Source: Bacteroidales bacterium | GTDB lineage: Bacteria > Bacteroidota > Bacteroidia > Bacteroidales > UBA12170 | Assembly (NCBI GenBank): GCA_016744655.1 | Contig: JADGDY010000005.1 | Location: 1 to 64,000, forward strand | Direction: 5' to 3' | DNA: 64,000 nt | Shown: piece by piece, positions 35,615 to 44,971 of the stretch | Position numbering within the stretch: the stretch's first letter is position 1 | Layout: every line of letters begins with the position of its first letter | The notes under the pieces: generated by a model | The model's input: the letters and a program-made list of their open reading frames with translations, nothing else | The model's database searches: none | What the model was told of the DNA's origin: nothing | Translations under genes and position numbers: made by a program

Positions 35615-36898
35615 TTATTTATCGCTTTTTTTTATGCTGTATATTGCATCGAGGTATAACATAGAATCTACAGAGATTCCCTTAGTTTTTGCTTTTTCAT
35701 GAACTTGATTGTACCATTTTTCATTGGTTTTTATATAGTTCATGAGATTTCTGATTTTTTCAGGATCAATTTTTTCAGGTTCATTATTTTCTAATGATTT
35801 TAAAAAACCATAAGGAAACTTATAGAGGTTAGCATCGGTAGCCATTAGAATAACGATATCAGAACTAATTAATTCTTTTCTTGTGTTAATATCTGCTACC
35901 TTAGATTCATTTCTAAGCTGATCAGGATATATTTGTTTATAATAATACCAAAATTCTCCATCTTCAAATACATGTTTTGAAATACCTGTATTGAATATTT
36001 GCCACCAAAAGCTATCGGCGATACTAATAATCTTGGCTTTTTCGAAATCGTTTCCTCGTTCAAAATGAAACTTAGGGTAAGACATTTGGGGAATGTCTAA
36101 GGGAAAAATAAGGTTAAGTCCTTTTTCGATATCTGAATCTTGTTTGTCAGCTTTCGAAACTGGATTTTGGTATTCCCATTTAACATTTCTAAGGTTTTTA
36201 CTTGTTAGAACTTCAGCTTTATTGATTATCGAATCCATAACAAAAGGAATTATACCTTGACTCCAGTGGATTCCTGTTTTTGGGTAAATGACAATAGAAG
36301 AAGTATCCTTCATTTTTAAGAATAAATTATTGAAATCAATATATGGGATCTCTGATCTCGAAAATGCATTTGAATAGGTTTGGTAGTTGGTTTGTGTACG
36401 GGTTTTTATCATAGAATCTGGAATAAATTCTGGGTAAAAGAACCCTTTCCCTGGCGCTAGTATAACAAGTAATTCTGTATGATTCTTTTTCAAAACCTTA
36501 CGTATGCTATCTATTGTTTTTACTTTTTGCAGGATTACCGATTCGCCAATAAAATCATCTCCCAAATAGGATTTTATATAGTTTCTTTCATACAAATATT
36601 GGTTCTTTCCAACGATGACACTATTTGCGTGAACTTTGCCAAATAGAGAATAATCTAATTGATTGTGAAGTCTTACGAATGGAGCTCTAAAACCAAAATT
36701 TTGATTAAAATAAGAATCAAATTGATTTTGAAAAGTGTTATCGAACCAGTCGTTAATAGAAAATTTAGGCAAAGTTGATTTTTCATAACTTCCATGTAAT
36801 CCTTTAACAATAACAATATTCGTTTTGTATTGTATTAAAGGAATAATTAGTCCTATAATAATCAGTATTAGTAATATTTTCTTTAAGGTTTTTTCCAT
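35615..36898 (-). CDS. AlgJ/AlgX-like SGNH-type acetyltransferase-related protein
   Basis: A 427-residue protein with an N-terminal membrane anchor (ILLILIIIGLIIPLIQY) and an extracytoplasmic SGNH/DHHW-type domain of the alginate O-acetylation family. Visible motifs are KNQYLYERNYI, LAPGKGFFYPE, TGIHWSQG (the conserved His) and IISIADSFWWQ (the candidate nucleophile Ser). It starts 1 bp after the stop of the MBOAT gene. In this family the SGNH partner transfers acetyl groups delivered by the MBOAT protein to a surface polysaccharide; the acceptor here is unknown because no glycosyltransferases flank the pair. Confidence 0.85.
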   Translation of the reverse strand: MEKTLKKILLILIIIGLIIPLIQYKTNIVIVKGLHGSYEKSTLPKFSINDWFDNTFQNQFDSYFNQNFGFRAPFVRLHNQLDYSLFGKVHANSVIVGKNQYLYERNYIKSYLGDDFIGESVILQKVKTIDSIRKVLKKNHTELLVILAPGKGFFYPEFIPDSMIKTRTQTNYQTYSNAFSRSEIPYIDFNNLFLKMKDTSSIVIYPKTGIHWSQGIIPFVMDSIINKAEVLTSKNLRNVKWEYQNPVSKADKQDSDIEKGLNLIFPLDIPQMSYPKFHFERGNDFEKAKIISIADSFWWQIFNTGISKHVFEDGEFWYYYKQIYPDQLRNESKVADINTRKELISSDIVILMATDANLYKFPYGFLKSLENNEPEKIDPEKIRNLMNYIKTNEKWYNQVHEKAKTKGISVDSMLYLDAIYSIKKSDK

Positions 36899-36899
36899 T

Positions 36900-38327
36900 T
36901 TAAAATCTAAAATATATAAATGGATTAAAACCTGAACTTGTGATTGAACTAACTGAGAGTATCATTAAAAAGAAGAAAATAAAACAAAAGAATAAATAGC
37001 CTTTAATATTGTATTTTTCGGCAAAGAATACTTTCTGCTCAATTCTTAAACCTAATTTACTCAATGTGAAAAAGGCAAACAAAAAGGCAAAAACCATCAT
37101 GGTCCAAAACTGAGGGCCATAAGCTTTAAGTTGAAGGCCATTGAAATTAAACATAGCTTCAATAAAATAAAAAGCCTGATTCATGCTTTCTGCTCTAAAT
37201 AATACCCAACCAATTATAGTGATAAAGAAAGTTAGAATGATACTGGGGTATTTACCGATTTTCTCACTAAACTTGAGTAAAAACAATCTATCAAGAATTA
37301 AAAAGAATCCGTGAAAAGCTCCCCATATAACAAAATTCCAAGCCGCACCATGCCATAAACCGGAAACTAAAAACACAAACCATAAATTGAAATACATCCT
37401 TCTGGTAGATACTCTACTACCACCAAGAGGAATATATAAATAATCTCTCATCCAACTTCCTAAGGTAATGTGCCACCTGCGCCAAAATTCTGTTATGCTT
37501 TGAGAAGTGTATGGATTGTTAAAATTCTCAGGGAATTTGAATCCCATGATTCTGCCCAAACCTATTGCCATGTCTGAATATCCAGAAAAATCGTAATAGA
37601 TTTGAAAGGTGTATGCGATGATGCCAATCCATGCCGCTGAAGTTGTTAACTCTCCTTCAGCTAGCGCAAAGGCTTGATCAGCTTCAGCCCCCATTACATT
37701 AGCTATTAAAACTTTTTTCGCTAAACCAATTCCAAATCTGAAAAATCCTAACAGTTTGTTGTCGAGGGTTTCTAGATGTTGACGATCCTCAATCTGATCC
37801 GCTATTTGATTAAATCTTACAATTGGGCCTGCAATCATTTGAGGAAATAGCATGATGTAAACTAAATACTGAAACGGGTTTTTTAAGGGTTTATGTACTC
37901 CTCTGAAAACATCGATAGAGTAGGTTAGGGTTTGGAAAGTGTAAAATGAAATACCTATTGGTAGGGCTACTTGTGTCCATTGTAAATTCTCAAAACCCAT
38001 GGATTGGAGCATGTAGTCTACATTTTCAACAAAGAAGTTCGCATATTTAAAGTAAAGTAATAATCCTACATTTATTGAAATGGAAAGAGCGAGTAAATAT
38101 TTTCGATGCAGAGCATTCGAAGATAAATACATATGATTGATGATATAATAATCAAGTATAACTGACCCTACAACAACAAATACAAAAATAGGAGCTCCCC
38201 AAGCATAAAAAAAGATGCTTGCAAAAAGTATAACCCAATTTTTATATGTGTTGTTCTTGAAAAAATGATAGAGCAACAAAAAGATTGGCAGAAAATACAA
38301 TAGAAATAAACTGCTACTGAATACCAT
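36900..38327 (-). CDS. MBOAT-family O-acyltransferase (AlgI-like)
   Basis: A 475-residue polytopic membrane protein with about 11 predicted helices and the AlgI signatures: PQMIAGPIVRFNQI, WRRWHITLGSWMRDYLYIPLGGSR, and GLWHGAAWNF, which contains the catalytic His. The family moves acyl groups, usually acetyl from acetyl-CoA, across the inner membrane to an SGNH partner for modification of polysaccharide or other surface polymers. It is the first gene of a two-gene cassette with the AlgJ-like gene and has an exact -7 element just upstream. Confidence 0.93.
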   Translation of the reverse strand: MVFSSSLFLLYFLPIFLLLYHFFKNNTYKNWVILFASIFFYAWGAPIFVFVVVGSVILDYYIINHMYLSSNALHRKYLLALSISINVGLLLYFKYANFFVENVDYMLQSMGFENLQWTQVALPIGISFYTFQTLTYSIDVFRGVHKPLKNPFQYLVYIMLFPQMIAGPIVRFNQIADQIEDRQHLETLDNKLLGFFRFGIGLAKKVLIANVMGAEADQAFALAEGELTTSAAWIGIIAYTFQIYYDFSGYSDMAIGLGRIMGFKFPENFNNPYTSQSITEFWRRWHITLGSWMRDYLYIPLGGSRVSTRRMYFNLWFVFLVSGLWHGAAWNFVIWGAFHGFFLILDRLFLLKFSEKIGKYPSIILTFFITIIGWVLFRAESMNQAFYFIEAMFNFNGLQLKAYGPQFWTMMVFAFLFAFFTLSKLGLRIEQKVFFAEKYNIKGYLFFCFIFFFLMILSVSSITSSGFNPFIYFRF

Positions 38328-38352
38328 TCAATTAATTTCAAATTTGAATGTG

Positions 38353-38360
38353 CAAAGCTA
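38353..38360 (-). promoter_or_regulatory. Putative -7 promoter element of the O-acetylation cassette
   Basis: On the minus strand this reads TAGCTTTG followed by CAC, an exact TAnnTTTG match, 26 bases upstream of the MBOAT start codon. Confidence 0.6.
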
Positions 38361-38425
38361 AAAAAAAGCTTTACAAGTAGTTGGTTTGAATTAAATTTGA
38401 TGAATTATTTTATTCAGGATATAAG

Positions 38426-38845
38426 CTAATAAATAAATTCAGGTGAACCTTGGTTACAATTAATTCTAATAGGTTCAAGAGGAACAGTGCAATCTGAACC
38501 AATTTCCCATTTCTTATTATAAATTTCTTGTTGATGGGTGTAGAATTTCACTTTGCTTAAAAATGAGGATTCATTAATTTTATTGTGATAAGCAATATAT
38601 CCTATTGGTCCCCCACATGCTTTGTGCCCATAGGGTATAAATTTCCAATCTGCTCCGTCTGTACACTCAATTGAAGAAGAAATGGTGATAAGTTCAATGA
38701 ATAAGTCAGACAAAAGTTTTAAATCTTCTCCCTGGCTACTGCTGTCCTTTATTTCTTCTTGAACAACCAGTTCTGCGTTGTTACTTTTATCACAAGCTGT
38801 CAATAATACCACTGCAAAAGTTATGACGATAAATAACCTTTTCAT
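38426..38845 (-). CDS. Small conserved lipoprotein of unknown function
   Basis: A 139-residue lipoprotein with a short signal peptide and lipobox Cys18 (VVLLTACDKS). The mature part carries a conserved pattern: CTDGADW, then KACGGPIGYIAYHNKI, and a C-terminal pair DC...INCNQG, giving four Cys beyond the lipid anchor that may form disulfides. Proteins with this CGGP pattern are common in Bacteroidota and lack an assigned function as far as I know. It is a single gene, divergent from the penicillin-acylase gene. Confidence 0.75.
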   Translation of the reverse strand: MKRLFIVITFAVVLLTACDKSNNAELVVQEEIKDSSSQGEDLKLLSDLFIELITISSSIECTDGADWKFIPYGHKACGGPIGYIAYHNKINESSFLSKVKFYTHQQEIYNKKWEIGSDCTVPLEPIRINCNQGSPEFIY

Positions 38846-38969
38846 TTGTTTTGTTTTTGATAGAGCTAAATTACTGAAAAATAGTTTGATTTTATCATTT
38901 TATATAGAAAATTTAATTCATATTCGTCATTGAAGCTTTTATATCTTTACCGATTATAAAATTGAAATT

Positions 38970-41351
38970 ATGAAAATCATCAAACGGATATTGATTATTC
39001 TTGGCATATTATTAATAATTGTTTTTGGATTATTGTTTGTTTATTTGGAATATCAAAGCCCAAAATATAAGGGTGGAAAAGTATTACAAGAGATGGAAGA
39101 TGAGGCAGAAGTAATATTTGATGAATATGGGATTCCGCATATTTATGCCAAAAATCAAAGAGATGCCTATTTTGCTTTAGGGTATGTGCAAGCTCAAGAG
39201 CGTTTGTTTCAAATGGAATTATACCGAAGATTAGTGCAAGGTAGAGCATCTGAGATATTTGGAGAATCTTTAATTCCTACGGATAAATATTTTCTCACTT
39301 TAGGACTTAATAAATTGGCAAAAGAAGCAGCTGAGAAACATTTCTATTCAGCAGGGCGCAAAGAATATCAGCAGCCAATTTATTCCTATTTAGAAGGAGT
39401 GAACTCTTTTATTATGAATGGTGTTTTGCCTGTTGAGTTTCAGTTATTAGGTCACAAGCCAGAACCTTTTGCAGTAGAAGATGTGTACGGGAGTTTAAAC
39501 CTTACGGCATTAGGATTTTCATTTGCACAAAATGAAGATTTATTACTCAATTACATTTATCAAGATCTGGGAGAGGAATATTTTGAGGATTTCTCCGAAG
39601 ATTTTATTCCAGAAAAAAATAATGAACTTGCCTTTGTGAATCAATTGATGAGTGAGAAGTTGGGCGAAGCCATGAGTAAATTGAGTTTACCAATCTGGGA
39701 AGGGAGTAACGGATGGATTATAGCTCCCCATAAAACAAAGTCGGGGAAAGCAATTTTAGCCAATGATACCCATATTGGGTTTAGTCAGCCTGCCATTTGG
39801 TATGAAGCCCACATTGAATACCCAGGGTATCAATTTTATGGGCATTTTATCCCCACTGTACCTTATGGAATTATTGGTCATCATAGTGACTTGGCTTGGG
39901 GTTTAACTATTTTTCCATTCGATAATATGGATTATGTGAAATTAGAATCTATTGGAGATCCATCTACCTATATTTACTTAAACGATACAGTGAAATTTGA
40001 TTTCGTGGATCATGAGATTCTGGTGAAAGACGGAGAAAGTGAAGAGTTTACACTTAAAAGTTCCAAACTAGGACCTGTTATTAACCATATTGAACCAATA
40101 ATAGATTCGCTTTATACATCAGAAGTGAGTTTGAATTGGTCTATTTATCATCTAGAACATACCGCTATTCAAGCCTTATATCAAATGAATCAAGCTCAAA
40201 ATATGGCAGAATTTGAAGACGCTCTTCCTTTGATAGATATAGTAGGGTTAAATGTAATGTATGCAGATAATAAAAACAATATAGCATGGTGGGGATGTGG
40301 GAAAATTCCACGAAGAGATAGCTTAAGCCAAAGTTTTAAGTTTTTAAATTCAACAAATGATGGTGAAATTAAAATGGATTTCTTAGGTTTTTCTGAGAAT
40401 CCTGCTGTTGTAAACCCTATTTCTGGATATATAGTTACCGCGAACAATAATCCTGTATTAAGCGGAGGTCGTTTTGTGAAAGGGAATTATTTACCATCGG
40501 ATCGTTTTGATATTATTAATGATGCTTTAAAGGAAAAAGACGATTGGGACTTGGATGCTTGTAGGGCTCTTCAACTCAATCACCAATCTATTGTAAAGAA
40601 GGATTTAGCTCAATTAGTATCCTCTCAATTAATCAATTTGCCTAGTCAAGGATTATATAAGGCAGCGGCAGAGAAGCTTATAAAATGGGATGGGAATTAC
40701 GATTTACACGCCATTGTACCGACAATTTTTTCAAGGTTATATTTTAATATTGCTCAGCAGGCCATGGCAGATGAATTGGGTCCTATTATGTTTGATAAGG
40801 CCTGTAAAACTTATTTACTTAAGAAAACCTTACCCACTATTATCAAAAACGAAAAATCACCATGGTGGTCGAAAAAAGGAGCTCATGAAATGCAATCTAG
40901 ATCACAGATTTTAACTTTAGCTTTTATGATGACTATTGATGAATTGAGTCAAGAGTTAGGGCCAAATATTCAGGATTGGAAATGGAGTAAGGTTCATACT
41001 TTAACTCATGAACATCCTATGGGGACACAAAAACCATTAGATAAAAGCTTTAATGTGGGACCGTTTCCTGTTCCTGGTGGGAATCAAGTTTTGAATAAAA
41101 TGGAATACCATATCAGTAATTCACCAATTCATTTTGTGAGTTCAGGCCCTGCTCTTAGAGTTTTACTCGATTTTGAGGATGTAAATGGAGCTTTAAATAT
41201 ATCTCCAACAGGTCAGTCAGGAAATTTCAGAAGCCCATATTATCAAGATCAAGCCGAAATGTTTGTGAGGGGAGAATACCGAGGAATGATTATCAATCGT
41301 AAAATTTTGATGTCAAAAGAACATCAGGTGCTTTACTTGTTGCCTCGCTAG
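38970..41351 (+). CDS. Penicillin acylase (S45) family N-terminal-nucleophile hydrolase
   Basis: A 793-residue member of the penicillin G acylase/acyl-homoserine-lactone acylase family. An N-terminal transmembrane or signal segment (ILIILGILLIIVFGLLFVY) is followed by the alpha-chain region (DEYGIPHIYAKNQRDAYFALGYVQAQERLFQMEL). The predicted self-cleavage site precedes Ser246 in GSNGW, the new N-terminal nucleophile. Beta-chain motifs include LANDTHIGF and, near the end, GGNQVLN and SGQSGNFRSPYY. It hydrolyses an amide bond of an acylated compound; the natural substrate is unknown, and quorum-signal or peptide-conjugate hydrolysis are both possible. It is monocistronic, with a TATCTTTA element upstream. 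Confidence 0.93.
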   Translation: MKIIKRILIILGILLIIVFGLLFVYLEYQSPKYKGGKVLQEMEDEAEVIFDEYGIPHIYAKNQRDAYFALGYVQAQERLFQMELYRRLVQGRASEIFGESLIPTDKYFLTLGLNKLAKEAAEKHFYSAGRKEYQQPIYSYLEGVNSFIMNGVLPVEFQLLGHKPEPFAVEDVYGSLNLTALGFSFAQNEDLLLNYIYQDLGEEYFEDFSEDFIPEKNNELAFVNQLMSEKLGEAMSKLSLPIWEGSNGWIIAPHKTKSGKAILANDTHIGFSQPAIWYEAHIEYPGYQFYGHFIPTVPYGIIGHHSDLAWGLTIFPFDNMDYVKLESIGDPSTYIYLNDTVKFDFVDHEILVKDGESEEFTLKSSKLGPVINHIEPIIDSLYTSEVSLNWSIYHLEHTAIQALYQMNQAQNMAEFEDALPLIDIVGLNVMYADNKNNIAWWGCGKIPRRDSLSQSFKFLNSTNDGEIKMDFLGFSENPAVVNPISGYIVTANNNPVLSGGRFVKGNYLPSDRFDIINDALKEKDDWDLDACRALQLNHQSIVKKDLAQLVSSQLINLPSQGLYKAAAEKLIKWDGNYDLHAIVPTIFSRLYFNIAQQAMADELGPIMFDKACKTYLLKKTLPTIIKNEKSPWWSKKGAHEMQSRSQILTLAFMMTIDELSQELGPNIQDWKWSKVHTLTHEHPMGTQKPLDKSFNVGPFPVPGGNQVLNKMEYHISNSPIHFVSSGPALRVLLDFEDVNGALNISPTGQSGNFRSPYYQDQAEMFVRGEYRGMIINRKILMSKEHQVLYLLPR

Positions 41352-41449
41352 TTTATCGATGCAACTTAATAGATCTGGAGCTGGTCTTTGTAAATATTAT
41401 TGAGAAAATCATTGTGTGAACCGCGAATTAATACATATTTGAGAATTCT

Positions 41450-43792
41450 ATGAGAAGATTAATTACCATGTTTTTTTTGGTTGTAGTTTCTGGTTTTGTT
41501 GTAGGACAAGAACCAATAATTAATGAATTGATGTCGAGTAATAGTTCATCCATTCAAGATTATGAAGGGTATTATTCTGATTGGATTGAAATATACAACC
41601 CAAGTAACGAAATTATAAACCTAGAAGGATATTATTTAAGCGATGAAATTGCAAATCCACAAAAATGGGTGTTCCCAGAGGTTCAATTAGCCCCATTTGA
41701 ATATTTAGTAGTTTTCGCCAGCGGGAAAGATTTGGTAGTTGGTGATGAAATTCACACAAATTTTAAAATCAAACAAAGTGGTGAACTACTTCTCTTTTCT
41801 AACCCCGGGGCTGAAGTTTTGCATGAGATTACTCCAATAGAAATTCCTACAGATTATACTCTTGCTTGCATCCCCGATGGAGATGTACAAAACATGTTGA
41901 TTTCTATCGCTAGCCCAAATTATTCGAATATTGAATGGTTTGATGTGGTTTCATCTCATATCTCAGGACATTATCAAAATGAAATCGAGTTGGTTTTATC
42001 CACAGAAAATCAGAATGTAGAAATATACTATACCTTGAATGGAGAATTGCCCAGTCAAAATTCTAATCTTTTTTCTAGTCCAATCATTTTAAATAAAGAA
42101 AATCATTTTCCAAGTCAATTTAGTTATATCCCTACAACTCCTTTGGAAGGCCCATGGCCATTACCTGCATTTATTTGGAATGAACCTGAGGATGTAAAGA
42201 GAGTCCATGTATTACGTTATGCCGTTTTTCAAAATGGAAGTTTAGTTGGGAAAGTAAAGTCCAATACCTATTTTGTTGAAGAAGATTCCGAAGAAGACTA
42301 TTCTTTTCCTGTGTTGTCATTAATAACCGATAGCTTGAATTTATTTCAATATGATACTGGTATTTATATTCCGGGAAAATTGTTTGATGAATTTGGATTT
42401 CAATGGTATCCCTACGGGAATTATCGGGAACGAGGAGAAGAATGGGAAAGAAATGTTCATGTTGCCTTTTTTGAAACCGACCATCATTTAGCCTTTGAGT
42501 CTGATGCAGGTATGCGAATAAGAGGTGCAGGCTCCACAGCGAATCCTCAAAAATCTTTTGCAGTATATTTCAAAAACAAATATGGGAAGAAGAAAATTGA
42601 ACATCAGGTTTTTCCAGAATCCGATTTAGAAGATTATAAAAGATTAATATTTAGAAGTTCTGGGAATGATTTTTTAAATACACATTTTCGTGATGCTTTA
42701 TTACAAGACTTACTTAGTTCGCTCGATTTAGAATTGCAGAGGTATAGACCTACAATAGTTTTTATGAATGGTGAGTATTGGGGGATTCATAATGTTAGAG
42801 AGAAATACGATGAATATTATTTTAAATATCATTTCGATATTCATGAAGATAGTGTAAATGTTTTGAATTCGGTAGATGGGTTGGAGGAAGGCCATGAATC
42901 AAATTACCCTGAAATTAATGAGTTTTTGGCTTCTAGTGATATGAGCTTGGAGTCAAGTTATCAGTATATAGATGAACGAGTTGATATTCCCAATTTGATT
43001 GATTTTCTTATAGCTGAAATCTATTATGCCAACTACGATTGGCCCTGCAATAATTATAGAAAATGGAGAACCAATGAGCCAGGTTCCAAATGGCGATTTT
43101 TAATTAATGATTTAGATCTTTCGTTTGGGTTTTCTAGTGATTCACCATGGGATAAAGAATCATTAGATCATGCGTTTGAAAATGGTGATAGCTGGCCTAA
43201 CTGCGGAGTATCAAATCACCTTTTTAGAAAGATGATGGGAAATCAAAGATTTGAAGATGAGTTTTTGGAACGATTTATTTATCATATGGAAAATACTTTT
43301 AACAGCAATACTGTAATTGATAAAATTGATGAATTTAAAGAACTGTTTGAACCTGAAATGGAAGAGCATATCTCACGCTGGTCTTATCCATCTAGTATAA
43401 CAGAATGGTATAGTGAAATTGAGGTGATGAAGGATTTTGCAAAACGGAGACCTTGTTTTATGAAGAACCATATAATGGAGTATTTTGAACTTGATGAGTT
43501 CGATTTTAATTGTGATAGTTTGAATGATATAGACCATAATTATATTACTGCCGATTTTAAGATTTATCCAAATCCAAATAATGGTGAGTATGTTTACCTT
43601 GAATATTTCAAAAAGGATGGTTCTCAATTTAATGTGGATATATTCTCAAGTCAAGGAACCTTAGTTTTTTCTCAGAATATTGAAAATAGAAAGACACCTA
43701 TTCATGTTTCTGGTTTGTCGAATGGAATATATTTGATGAGGGTTAGAAATTCAAAATATCAGTTTCAATACAAACTAGTGATTTCAAAGTAA
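41450..43792 (+). CDS. T9SS-secreted CotH-family protein with lamin-tail domain
   Basis: A 780-residue secreted protein. Signal peptide to about residue 19; a lamin-tail domain at about 22-130 (INELMSSNSS, YYSDWIEIYNPSNE, GYYLSDE); a chitobiase C-terminal-like beta domain at about 165-275 (EIYYTLNGELPS); a CotH kinase-like domain at about 285-640 (MRIRGAGSTANPQKSF, FRSSGNDF, EYWGIHNVREKYD, FLINDLDLSFG); and a type A sorting domain (IYPNPNNGEYVYLEY). Spore CotH phosphorylates coat proteins, but surface CotH proteins of Bacteroidota have no established substrate. The gene converges on the oxygenase gene, with the two stops separated by 2 bp. Confidence 0.9.
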   Translation: MRRLITMFFLVVVSGFVVGQEPIINELMSSNSSSIQDYEGYYSDWIEIYNPSNEIINLEGYYLSDEIANPQKWVFPEVQLAPFEYLVVFASGKDLVVGDEIHTNFKIKQSGELLLFSNPGAEVLHEITPIEIPTDYTLACIPDGDVQNMLISIASPNYSNIEWFDVVSSHISGHYQNEIELVLSTENQNVEIYYTLNGELPSQNSNLFSSPIILNKENHFPSQFSYIPTTPLEGPWPLPAFIWNEPEDVKRVHVLRYAVFQNGSLVGKVKSNTYFVEEDSEEDYSFPVLSLITDSLNLFQYDTGIYIPGKLFDEFGFQWYPYGNYRERGEEWERNVHVAFFETDHHLAFESDAGMRIRGAGSTANPQKSFAVYFKNKYGKKKIEHQVFPESDLEDYKRLIFRSSGNDFLNTHFRDALLQDLLSSLDLELQRYRPTIVFMNGEYWGIHNVREKYDEYYFKYHFDIHEDSVNVLNSVDGLEEGHESNYPEINEFLASSDMSLESSYQYIDERVDIPNLIDFLIAEIYYANYDWPCNNYRKWRTNEPGSKWRFLINDLDLSFGFSSDSPWDKESLDHAFENGDSWPNCGVSNHLFRKMMGNQRFEDEFLERFIYHMENTFNSNTVIDKIDEFKELFEPEMEEHISRWSYPSSITEWYSEIEVMKDFAKRRPCFMKNHIMEYFELDEFDFNCDSLNDIDHNYITADFKIYPNPNNGEYVYLEYFKKDGSQFNVDIFSSQGTLVFSQNIENRKTPIHVSGLSNGIYLMRVRNSKYQFQYKLVISK

Positions 43793-43794
43793 GA

Positions 43795-44742
43795 CTAAAC
43801 TAAGCCCAATTCTCTCAATCGCTCAAATAAGTATTCTCCTGCAGTAGTATCTTCAAACTGTTTTGGGTTTTTATCATCAACACAGCTTTCTAAACAATCT
43901 AATTTCATATCACTTACCGGATGCATAAAGAAAGGTACGGAGTAGCGTGAGCTTCCCCATAATTCTTTTGGCGGATTAGTAACTTGATGGATTGTGGATT
44001 TCAGTTTGTTATTGGTATGACGAGAAAGCATATCACCAACGTTGATCATTAACTCATCTGGCTGTGCAACCGCATCTATCCATTCTCCTTCGTGATTTTG
44101 AACTTGTAGACCTTTGCCATGAGCACCCATGAGGAGGGTGATTAAATTTATATCGGTGTGGGCTGCTGCTCTAACTGCTTCTTTAGGTTCTTGTGTGATA
44201 GGAGGATAATGAATAGGGCGTAAAATGCTATTCCCTTCTTTAATAAAACCATCAAAATAAAACTCATCTAAACCCACAAATTGCGCTAAAGCTCGTAAAA
44301 CATAGATTCCTGTTTTCTCTAGCTTCTCGTAAACCTCTTGTCCCACTTTATTAAACTCAGGTAACTCTTCCACGAGAACATTTTCGGGATATTCATCTTT
44401 ATATTTAGAATCCTCTGTTATCAGCTGACCAAAATGCCAAAACTCCTTTAAATCTCCTTCTGATCTTCCTTTTGCCGATTCTTTTCCAAAGCCAGTATAG
44501 CCCCTTTGTCCTCCAATTCCTTCAATTTCGTATTTTTGTTTTATCTCCAAAGGAAGCTCGAAAAAGTTTTTGCATTCTTCATATAAAGAACTCACCAATT
44601 GTTCTTCTAAAAAGTGCCCTTTTAAAGCCACAAATCCTATTTCTTGATATGCTTTTCCTATGGCTTGAACAAAGTTGTTTTTACGAGTGGAATCGCCAGA
44701 AATAAAGTCGCTAAGGTTTACTGAAGGGATAGTTTGAGTCAT
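43795..44742 (-). CDS. Isopenicillin-N-synthase-family 2-oxoglutarate/Fe(II) oxygenase
   Basis: A 315-residue cytoplasmic oxygenase of the isopenicillin N synthase-like group. The N-terminal DIOX_N-type region (IPSVNLSDF, YQEIGFVALKGH) is followed by the jelly-roll core with iron ligands HTD (in AAHTDINLITLL) and the distal His in STIHQVTNP, and the RYSVPFF motif whose Arg and Ser bind 2-oxoglutarate. The substrate cannot be predicted. Bacterial relatives of this length include ethylene-forming-enzyme-like and uncharacterised oxygenases. It is a single gene. Confidence 0.92.
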   Translation of the reverse strand: MTQTIPSVNLSDFISGDSTRKNNFVQAIGKAYQEIGFVALKGHFLEEQLVSSLYEECKNFFELPLEIKQKYEIEGIGGQRGYTGFGKESAKGRSEGDLKEFWHFGQLITEDSKYKDEYPENVLVEELPEFNKVGQEVYEKLEKTGIYVLRALAQFVGLDEFYFDGFIKEGNSILRPIHYPPITQEPKEAVRAAAHTDINLITLLMGAHGKGLQVQNHEGEWIDAVAQPDELMINVGDMLSRHTNNKLKSTIHQVTNPPKELWGSSRYSVPFFMHPVSDMKLDCLESCVDDKNPKQFEDTTAGEYLFERLRELGLV

Positions 44743-44914
44743 TTTGTATAGTTTTAATTTAAGAATGCTAAAGATATAAAATTCTAATAATTGCTAATGA
44801 CACTGTACTTGTGTGTATTAGAAATAGTAGCTTGTGGCTTATAACTAGCTTATTTTGAATAGTTCTAAGCTTCGGAAAACAGCTATTTTCTTTCTGTCAA
44901 TTCAAAATATTATG

Positions 44915-44922
44915 TACTTTTG
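44915..44922 (+). promoter_or_regulatory. Putative -7 promoter element of the ClC gene
   Basis: TACTTTTG followed by CACC is an exact TAnnTTTG match, about 50 bases upstream of the start codon at 44972. Confidence 0.6.
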
Positions 44923-44971
44923 CACCCCCTTAGAAAAGAGGAGTTTTAATTCTTAAAATCAGCTTGTTAGC

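Noticed and set aside
44920-44950. Possible tRNA or small RNA before the ClC gene
   Set aside because: No cloverleaf or stable stem could be drawn; the sequence fits a promoter and short leader.
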